A stretch of DNA of 10,015 bases from positions 1,849-11,863 of the forward strand of contig PLXL01000022.1 in the NCBI GenBank assembly GCA_003153215.1, written 5' to 3'. The translations under genes were made by a program, and so were the position numbers. This DNA is from Candidatus Dormiibacterota bacterium (GTDB taxonomy: Bacteria; Chloroflexota; Dormibacteria; Aeolococcales; Aeolococcaceae). Positions 5,465 through 10,015 of the stretch are shown piece by piece (position 1 is the stretch's first letter; every line of letters begins with the position of its first letter). The notes under the pieces were generated by a model. The model saw only the letters and a list, made by a program, of their open reading frames with translations, was not told where the DNA came from and did no database searches.

Positions 5465-6748
5465 TCACGAAGCCCGGGCGAGGGCGCTCTCGAAACGCTC
5501 GGGCTTCGAGAAGGGGCCGATGACGGCGGCTCGGAGCCCACGCCGGCAGACCTCCGCCGCGGTCGCCCTCAGCTCCTCCGCGGTGACCGCCTCCAGGGCG
5601 GCGACCACGTCGCTGGCGAGCAGGACCTCCGCAGCGAGCAGCTCCTGCTGCCCCAGAAACTGGCTCATCGCCCCGGTCCCCTCGAGGTGGAGAAGGAGGC
5701 GCCCCTTCGCGTACTCCTTGGCCCGGCCCAGCTCCTCGGCCTCCACCGGCTGGTCGACCAGGCGACCCAGCTCCTCCACGGCGACCTTCACCGCTTCCAC
5801 GGCCCGCCGGGGCTCACATCCGATGTAGATGCCGAGGCACCCACTGTCGCGGAGCTTCGCGGCGAAGGAGTGGACGTCATAGGCGAGGGCCCGCTCCTCG
5901 CGCAACTCCTGGAAGAGGCGGCTGGACATCCCCTCCCCCAGCACCACGTTGAGCAGGTCGAGGGCGTAGCGGCCGGGGTCGAGGTAGGAACAGGCGTAGC
6001 CGCCCAGGATGATATTGGCCTGCTCGGTGCGCTTGTTGATGAATCGGAGCGCGCTCCCTGCCGCCTCGAGGGCCGGTGCGGGCCCATCGGCAGCCACCTC
6101 CCCGAACCTGCCCACGGACTTCTCCACCGCCTCTCGGGCCTGTCCGGGCTCGATCGCCCCGGCCAGGCTCACCACCAAGCGGCCCGGCCGGTAATGGCGG
6201 GCGAGATGCTCCGTGCAGGCCTCGACGTCGAAGCTCCGCACGGTCTCCTCGGTGCCGGCGATGTCCCACCCCAGGGGCTGGTCCGGATACATCACCTCGT
6301 CGAAGAGGGTGCCGATGTGGTCCTGGGGGTTGTCCAGGCTCATCCGCAGCTCCTCGATCACGACCTGCCTCTCCTTGGCGACCTCCGTGGCATCGAGAAC
6401 CGGGGCGAAGGCCATGTCCCCGAGCACCTCACAGGCCAGCGCCATGTGCTCGGACGGCACCTTCGCGTAGAAGATGGTCGCCTCCTTGTCCGTCGAGGCG
6501 TTGATCGACCCGCCGACGCTCTCGATCGCCTCCGAGACCGCGCGCGCCGTCGGGAAGCGGCCGCCTCCCTTGAAGACGACGTGTTCGATGAAGTGGCTGA
6601 GCCCGGCGGTCGCCCCGATCTCGTACCGGGACCCGACCCCGAACATGAAAGCGACCGCGGCCGACCTCCGCTCCCGCATCGGGGTGGCGATCAGGCGCGC
6701 CCCGCTCGGCAGACGCTGCAACTCGTAGGGGACGTCGCGGGAGGTCAT
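5465..6748 (-). CDS. M16-family zinc metallopeptidase (processing-peptidase-like)
   Basis: The product is 427 residues from the ATG at 6748. The inverted zinc motif HFIEH is at 52-56: His52 and His56 bind zinc and Glu55 is the catalytic base. The third ligand, Glu132 or Glu133, is in RQVVIEELRM, about 76 residues on, as expected for M16. The NASTDKEATIFYAKV strand (83-97) is also typical. The C-terminal half carries the inactive repeat with GEGMSSRLFQELREERALAYDV, which helps bind peptide in an M16 clamshell. Bacterial two-domain members of this size resemble mitochondrial processing peptidase subunits; the natural substrate is unknown. No signal peptide is seen. Upstream in-frame sequence back to 6922 is low-complexity and overlaps the end of jag, so the ATG is preferred. 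It has little ribosome-site support, and a TACACT box at 6759-6764 suggests a very short leader. It lies 100 bases after jag on the same strand. Confidence 0.93.
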   Translation of the reverse strand: MTSRDVPYELQRLPSGARLIATPMRERRSAAVAFMFGVGSRYEIGATAGLSHFIEHVVFKGGGRFPTARAVSEAIESVGGSINASTDKEATIFYAKVPSEHMALACEVLGDMAFAPVLDATEVAKERQVVIEELRMSLDNPQDHIGTLFDEVMYPDQPLGWDIAGTEETVRSFDVEACTEHLARHYRPGRLVVSLAGAIEPGQAREAVEKSVGRFGEVAADGPAPALEAAGSALRFINKRTEQANIILGGYACSYLDPGRYALDLLNVVLGEGMSSRLFQELREERALAYDVHSFAAKLRDSGCLGIYIGCEPRRAVEAVKVAVEELGRLVDQPVEAEELGRAKEYAKGRLLLHLEGTGAMSQFLGQQELLAAEVLLASDVVAALEAVTAEELRATAAEVCRRGLRAAVIGPFSKPERFESALARAS

Positions 6749-6848
6749 CGGTCCCGCGAGTGTATGCGCTCCGGGTTGCGACGCTCCCGACGGGGCTCCA
6801 CGGCCATCCGAGCTGGAACCGCCCAGGAAGCGGGCTTCAGCCGCGCTG

Positions 6849-7643
6849 TCAGCGCGACGGGCGGCGGTCGCCGCCCCGTCCGGTGTCGCCGAACCCACCG
6901 CTCCGCTGTGGCGGCCGCCCAACGCGATCCGGGAGCTCGGGGAGGTCAGGCTGCGCCGGACCGGTCGCGTGGATCACCACCCGACGGGCCGGCTCCTTGC
7001 CGGTGCTCTCGGTTCGCACGCCCTCGTCGTCAGCCAGGGTCAGGTGGATGGTTCTGCGCTCGTAGGCGTGCATCGGGTCCAGCGTGTACCGCTGGCCGGT
7101 CCGCTTCACGCGATTGGCCAGACGGAGGGCCAGTTCCCGGACCTGCTCCTCGCGCCGGGCACGGTACCGCTCCACGTCGAGGATGACCCGGCGCCCCGAC
7201 CCGATCTCGTTGTCTCCCATCATCAGGTTCACGACCGTCTGGAGAGCCCTGAGGGTCTCTCCGCGCCAGCCGATGAGGAGGCCCAGGTCGTCCCCCGAGA
7301 CGTCCAGGAGGGGCGGCGCCGTCGGCCCGCCCGGCGTGCGCGTGGCCCGGCGAGTCGCGATTCGGGCCTCGATACCCATCCGCTCCAGCAGCTCCGCCAA
7401 CGTCGTCCTCGCCTTGGCGGTGTGCTCGTCCAGCTTGGAAACCTTGACCCTGGCCTCCGCCGCGCCCGACACCCTCTCGCCGGGAAGCACCCGAGCCGGT
7501 CGCGAGAGCACTTCGATGGAGACCTCGTCGGAGGCCGCGCCGAGCTCGGCGAGAGCGGTGGCGATGGCCTCCTCCACGGTCTGGCCGCTCGTCTCGACGC
7601 TCGCCCATTCCTCGACCGCGCCCACGGCCTCAGCTTCGGTCAC
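6849..7643 (-). CDS. jag: KH and R3H domain RNA-binding protein (Jag / KhpB / EloR)
   Basis: The product is 264 residues. Residues about 12-70 form the Jag-N domain (SGQTVEEAIATALAELGA, ending in ARVKV). A variable linker (70-115) follows. The KH domain (about 116-180) has the GxxG loop GWRG at 125-128 in LLIGWRGETLRALQ. The R3H domain (about 185-226) contains LDPMHAYERRTIH, with Arg196 and His200 as the R-x3-H pair, and ends SxGKEPARRVVI. A Gly/Arg/Pro-rich tail of about 38 residues may add RNA contacts. In Firmicutes this protein works with KhpA in RNA binding and in control of cell elongation; here that role is inferred. The start is a GTG at 7643 with AGGAGG seven bases upstream. It follows yidC by 25 bases, the classical order, and probably closes the rpmH operon. 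Confidence 0.94.
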   Translation of the reverse strand: MTEAEAVGAVEEWASVETSGQTVEEAIATALAELGAASDEVSIEVLSRPARVLPGERVSGAAEARVKVSKLDEHTAKARTTLAELLERMGIEARIATRRATRTPGGPTAPPLLDVSGDDLGLLIGWRGETLRALQTVVNLMMGDNEIGSGRRVILDVERYRARREEQVRELALRLANRVKRTGQRYTLDPMHAYERRTIHLTLADDEGVRTESTGKEPARRVVIHATGPAQPDLPELPDRVGRPPQRSGGFGDTGRGGDRRPSR

Positions 7644-7668
7644 CTTTCACCCTCCTGCCCGCACCGCC

Positions 7669-8811
7669 TCAGCGGCGGCGGCGCGCCTTCTTCTGAGCTC
7701 GCGACGGGGTCCGGCCTCGACCCGGGCTCGCCGACGGCATGCTCATGGCCGGGGCCGTGCCCCGACCTGATCTCTTGGAACCGTTGGACGAGCTGGTCCC
7801 ACCACCGGTCCCGGCGGCCCGCATCGCCGCTGCCGCGTCCAGATCGCTCCTGGAGTACGAGAGCGCGGTGGTACGCCCGGCCCCGGGGATCCAGCCCGGC
7901 ACCCGCAGGCCACCCCAGCCCATCAGCGCGTATTGCTGGCCGACCATCACCAGGGCGGCGGTCATCCAGTAGAGGGTCAGGCCCTGAGGCCAGATGAAGC
8001 CGAAGAAGAGGCTCATCAGGGGCATGAAGTAGACGACCATCTTCATCGAGGAGGTCATCTGCCGCTCCGTGTCGCTCATGTCCGGGCGCATCGGCTGCAT
8101 CGTCATCTTCGACTGGACGAAGTAGGCGAGCCCGGTGAGGATGGGGAAGATCAGGAGCGCCAGGTGCGACGGCGTGGTGAGCATGCGGCCCCAGTCCGTC
8201 GCGCAAAGGATCGCCACTCCCTTGCCGTTGGTCAGGGCGCAGCCTGTCGAAGGACTGTTGGCGGCCCCCACCGCCTGCCCGATGGTCTGGGCCACGTTCT
8301 GGATCCAGAGGAAGCCGAGGTGGATCGAACTCGGCAGGATATCGAAGGTGACACTGCCCCCGGTCTTCTTGTCCATGCCGATCACGTCCCGGATGCCCCA
8401 GTACAGCCCGTACAGCACGGGCATCTGGACCAAAAGTGGGACACATCCGGACATGGAACTGAACGGGCTGATCCCGTGCTCGGCGTAGACCTTCTGCGAC
8501 TCCTCCGAGATCTTCCGGGTCTGCCCCTTGTACCGCTTCCGGATCTCGTTGAGCTGGGGGGCGACCTTGCGCTGGTCGCGCTGGATGCGCCGCTGGGTGC
8601 GCAGGTTCCAGCCCATGATCGGGAAGACCAGGGCCCGGATGATCAGGGTGGTGACCACCACGGCCAGCCCGAAGGGGCCGATGGCCCGGAGCACCCCGAC
8701 GCCGTTGAAGACCTTGCTCAGCTCCTCGATCATCCAGCCGATCGGGAAGCGGAGGATGCTCAGCAGGTCGAGGGGGTTGAGGTCGATCCCGGCGACCATC
8801 GGCCCGGGCAT
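7669..8811 (-). CDS. yidC: Membrane protein insertase YidC (short, Oxa1-like form)
   Basis: The product is 380 residues. YidC inserts and folds membrane proteins, alone or with SecYEG. It lacks the large periplasmic P1 domain of proteobacteria. Membrane segments by eye are about 46-68, 118-142, 215-233, 258-273 and 278-297. The groove arginine is Arg59 (LIIRALVFP). The cytoplasmic hairpin (69-115) is strongly basic and helical (TQRRIQRDQRKVAPQLNEIRKRYKG). The FSSMSGCVPLLVQMPVLYGLY block and the FGFIWPQGLTLYW block are family hallmarks. Between the second and third segments lies a loop of about 70 residues with two cysteines (Cys191, Cys203), longer than in minimal homologues. The C-terminus is Ser/Gly-rich and ends in KKARRRR, as in forms that bind ribosomes. 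The ATG shares its A with the yidD stop (TGATG), so translation is likely coupled. A second ATG at codon 5 is possible. Confidence 0.95.
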   Translation of the reverse strand: MPGPMVAGIDLNPLDLLSILRFPIGWMIEELSKVFNGVGVLRAIGPFGLAVVVTTLIIRALVFPIMGWNLRTQRRIQRDQRKVAPQLNEIRKRYKGQTRKISEESQKVYAEHGISPFSSMSGCVPLLVQMPVLYGLYWGIRDVIGMDKKTGGSVTFDILPSSIHLGFLWIQNVAQTIGQAVGAANSPSTGCALTNGKGVAILCATDWGRMLTTPSHLALLIFPILTGLAYFVQSKMTMQPMRPDMSDTERQMTSSMKMVVYFMPLMSLFFGFIWPQGLTLYWMTAALVMVGQQYALMGWGGLRVPGWIPGAGRTTALSYSRSDLDAAAAMRAAGTGGGTSSSNGSKRSGRGTAPAMSMPSASPGRGRTPSRAQKKARRRR

Positions 8812-9098
8812 CAGGCGGAGGTCCCGTGGGCACTGCGGGCGGCCTGGTGCAGGCGCCGCGCCTGGCGCCAGGTGAGGTACTCATCAGGCACGGGGTCCGC
8901 ACCGCCCGGGTAGCCCGGGTGGCAGCGCGAGATGCGGCGGACGCCCAGCCACCAGCCCCGCCGAGGGCCGAACCGGCCGATGGCCTGAGCGGTGTACCGC
9001 GAGCAGGTGGGCGAGTACCGGCAGCTGCTCATCAGCCCGAAGACGGGCCCCAGGGTGACCTGGTAGATGCGGATGAACCAGAGGCTGAAGCGCGTCAT
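8811..9098 (-). CDS. yidD: Membrane protein insertion efficiency factor YidD
   Basis: The product is 95 residues. YidD is a small, membrane-associated protein that helps insertion of YidC-dependent proteins in E. coli. The family core is complete: an amphipathic N-terminal helix (FSLWFIRIYQVTLGP), the signature SSCRYSPTCSRYTAQAIGRF (24-43, Cys26 and Cys32), then GWWLGVRRISRCHPGYPGG (Cys59) and DPVPD (68-72). The three cysteines are at their conserved places. The C-terminal 20 residues are variable. The start ATG overlaps the rnpA stop as ATGA, and the stop overlaps the yidC start by one base. It is therefore tightly packed and almost certainly co-translated between its neighbours. The order rnpA-yidD-yidC is ancestral in bacteria. 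Confidence 0.95.
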   Translation of the reverse strand: MTRFSLWFIRIYQVTLGPVFGLMSSCRYSPTCSRYTAQAIGRFGPRRGWWLGVRRISRCHPGYPGGADPVPDEYLTWRQARRLHQAARSAHGTSA

Positions 9099-9475
9099 GG
9101 CTTGCCTGGGGCCGGCGCGTGACCCGGGGCCACCGGGCCCGCGGCGACGCTCGCACGGGCGACGGCCCCGCGCGCAGCCGCCTCCACCTGGTCGCGGAGC
9201 ACGGTGAACGGAACCCTCAGGGCGGAGGCGTCGGTACTCACGATCAGGTCGTACCCGTGGTGGTCGTGCAGCCCGCGTGCCGCCTCGCGGAGCCGCCTGC
9301 GAACCCGATTCCGCTCCACGGCACCGGCCATGCCCGGCACGGACAGACCGAGGCGTGCCTCGTCGCGTCCGTTGGGAGCAGCCTGGACTCGTACCGTGCC
9401 GGCCCGGCCAACGCACCGCCACGTGCGCACGAAGGCGAATCGCCCACGTCCAGCTAGCCTGCCGCTGCCCGTCAG
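9095..9475 (-). CDS. rnpA: Ribonuclease P protein component (start uncertain)
   Basis: RnpA is the protein cofactor of RNase P and helps bind the 5' leader of pre-tRNA. The diagnostic ERNRVRRRLREA (RNR motif) is present, preceded by RLGLSVPGMAG and followed by YDLIVSTDAS. The family core begins near GRLAGRGRFAFVR. The start is a problem. Between the core and far upstream the frame has no ATG, GTG or TTG. The first candidate is a CTG at 9475, overlapping the rpmH stop as CTGA; this boundary is used here and gives 126 residues. A GTG at 9430 would cut into the first strand. The alternative is the ATG at 9643, giving 182 residues, with rpmH wholly nested in another frame and a Pro/Gln/Asp-rich extension. 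This is the arrangement reported for Thermus. The core is certain; the N-terminus is not. Confidence 0.88.
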   Translation of the reverse strand: MTGSGRLAGRGRFAFVRTWRCVGRAGTVRVQAAPNGRDEARLGLSVPGMAGAVERNRVRRRLREAARGLHDHHGYDLIVSTDASALRVPFTVLRDQVEAAARGAVARASVAAGPVAPGHAPAPGKP

Positions 9476-9618
9476 CGAGGGCCGGTCGGGGTGAGGTGCT
9501 TCCGTCCCTTGAGGCGGCGCGCCTTGAGAACGTTGCGTCCACCGGGCGTCGACATCCGGATCCGGAAGCCGTGGGTCTTGCGGCGGTACGCCTTCTTGGG
9601 TTGAAAGGTTCGCTTTAT
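9472..9618 (-). CDS. rpmH: Ribosomal protein L34 with apparent ATA start
   Basis: The product is 48 residues, the normal size. It begins KRTFQPKK after the initiator and continues with RRKTHGFRIRMSTPGGRNVL and KARRLKGRKHLTP, an unmistakable L34 of the large ribosomal subunit. At the position of the initiator methionine the codon is ATA (9616-9618). AGGAG lies seven bases upstream, the ideal distance, which supports initiation exactly there. There is no ATG or GTG in frame nearby; a TTG at 9648 would add ten residues and has no ribosome site. Either this is a rare non-standard start that limits expression, or an ATG changed by one base (sequence error or mutation). The stop overlaps the CTG candidate start of rnpA. 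It is the first gene of the block running to jag. Confidence 0.93.
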   Translation of the reverse strand: MKRTFQPKKAYRRKTHGFRIRMSTPGGRNVLKARRLKGRKHLTPTGPR

Positions 9619-9700
9619 CGGATCTCTCCTGCCGTGAGGACATCGCAAATCGCGTCCGGGGACGCCACGGAGCGCCGCGCCCGGACGGCGTGGTCACGCC

Positions 9701-9706
9701 AGTATA
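9701..9706 (-). promoter_or_regulatory. Likely rpmH promoter -10 box
   Basis: On the minus strand this reads TATACT, five of six to consensus, about 82 bases upstream of the rpmH start codon. A start point near 9694 would leave a leader of about 75 bases, which includes the ATG at 9643 that could start the long rnpA frame. The -35 region (GAGGTG at 17 bp spacing) is poor. Confidence 0.45.
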
Positions 9707-9741
9707 TTCGGTCCAGCCACCCACACCTCCCGGAAGCGGCA

Positions 9742-9768
9742 CGGGGCGGTGCCGGGGTGCGCCCCGGC
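9742..9768. repeat. Two mutually exclusive GC-only hairpins
   Basis: GCCGGGG (9751-9757) pairs with CCCCGGC (9762-9768) around a 4-base loop. Alternatively CGGGGCG (9742-9748) pairs with CGCCCCG (9760-9766). The two share the 3' arm, so only one can form at a time. The element lies between the leftward rpmH promoter and the rightward promoter toward dnaA. No T-tract follows. Its role is unknown. Confidence 0.4.
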
Positions 9769-9840
9769 CAGGTTCCCCTCCGTCCTTCCTCTCCATCCGG
9801 CCGCGGCGGTCGGGCACCGCGCAGGGGCCACGCCCGCCGG

Positions 9841-9869
9841 TTGTCGAGTGCCTCTGCCATTGCTAGACT
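9841..9869 (+). promoter_or_regulatory. Candidate rightward promoter, toward the presumed dnaA
   Basis: TTGTCG (9841-9846) and TAGACT (9864-9869) are separated by exactly 17 bp, each four of six to the sigma-70 type consensus. Transcription would start near 9876 and run through the DnaA boxes out of the window. A perfect TTGACA also occurs at 9917-9922 but has no fitting -10 box. Confidence 0.45.
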
Positions 9870-9948
9870 GACGGGTGCTCCGGCGGGACGAGCTCCCCCA
9901 GTCGCCCCAGCCAACCTTGACAGGCCCCTCCGGCAGCGACGTCGAAGT

Positions 9949-9979
9949 TTATCCACTCCTGTTCACATCCTGTGGACAA
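9949..9979. promoter_or_regulatory. DnaA-box cluster (edge of oriC / dnaA promoter region)
   Basis: TTATCCACT (9949-9957) matches the DnaA box TTATCCACA in eight of nine bases. On the opposite strand TTGTCCACA (9971-9979) also matches eight of nine and equals the box preferred in Streptomyces. Between them a weak TGTTCACA (9960-9967) adds a third candidate. Their place beside rpmH is the standard site for dnaA autoregulation and, in many bacteria, the origin. No AT-rich unwinding element is in view; it may lie beyond the edge. Confidence 0.65.
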
Positions 9980-9994
9980 GTGGCTTCGGTACGC

Positions 9995-10015
9995 GGAGGT
10001 TGGGCTTTGGCTTCG
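9995..10015 (+). other. Possible ribosome site and first codons of dnaA
   Basis: GGAGG (9995-9999) is followed, after seven bases, by TTG (10007-10009) and two further codons, GCT TCG, before the window ends. Spacing is ideal and the position, past the DnaA boxes and opposite rpmH, is where dnaA is expected. Only three codons are visible, so product and start are inference. Confidence 0.3.

Noticed and set aside
5687..7186. 499-residue plus-strand open frame opposite the M16 and jag genes
   Set aside because: It is antisense to two clear family members; its His-, Gly- and Asp-rich composition is the usual mirror of GC-rich coding sequence.
9917..9922. Perfect TTGACA as a -35 box of a dnaA promoter
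   Set aside because: No acceptable -10 box lies 15-19 bp downstream; the pair at 9841/9864 is better.

Overview
The window is GC-rich (roughly 70% by eye) and holds a bacterial chromosome-origin neighbourhood. YidC lacks the large periplasmic domain of diderm proteobacteria, and the DnaA boxes include the form TTGTCCACA favoured by high-GC Gram-positives. Several genes overlap by 1 to 4 bases and some have weak or no Shine-Dalgarno sequence. This suggests a high-GC terrabacterial lineage (Chloroflexota, Dormibacterota or actinobacteria-like). I cannot name the organism from the sequence alone.

Layout, left to right. 10-714 (-): an unrecognised protein with an SH3-like C-terminus. 907-1296 (-): a small free-standing LAGLIDADG-type protein. 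1297-1477: the divergent gap before parA, containing two identical 28-bp repeats 50 bp apart. The arms of each repeat are the two halves of the classical parS site, pulled apart by 13 bp. 1478-3222 (+): parA-parB, overlapping by ATGA. 3236-3859 (-): Fe/Mn superoxide dismutase, convergent with parB. 4090-4899 (+): signal peptidase I, with a TATAAT box upstream. It ends at a strong hairpin shared with the convergent ndk (4936-5394, -). 5465-6748 (-): M16 zinc protease. 6849-9618 (-): the conserved block rpmH-rnpA-yidD-yidC-jag, read right to left. 9619-10015: the rpmH promoter, then a rightward promoter, DnaA boxes and a possible ribosome binding site and TTG start at the very edge. These are best read as the start of the dnaA/oriC region.

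How the genes fit together. rpmH-rnpA-yidD-yidC-jag is the classical origin-linked operon: ribosomal protein L34, the RNase P protein, two membrane-insertion factors and a KH/R3H RNA-binding protein. LepB would process exported proteins. ParA/ParB would segregate the origin. The usual companions mnmE, mnmG and rsmG are absent, and parAB points toward the origin, so the ancestral order has been rearranged.

The most interesting points are the split-parS repeats beside parA and the LAGLIDADG gene, an apparent ATA start codon in rpmH, and an rnpA frame with no ordinary start near its core that stays open through the whole of rpmH back to an ATG, as described for Thermus. All functional calls are from reading motifs; no database search was run.
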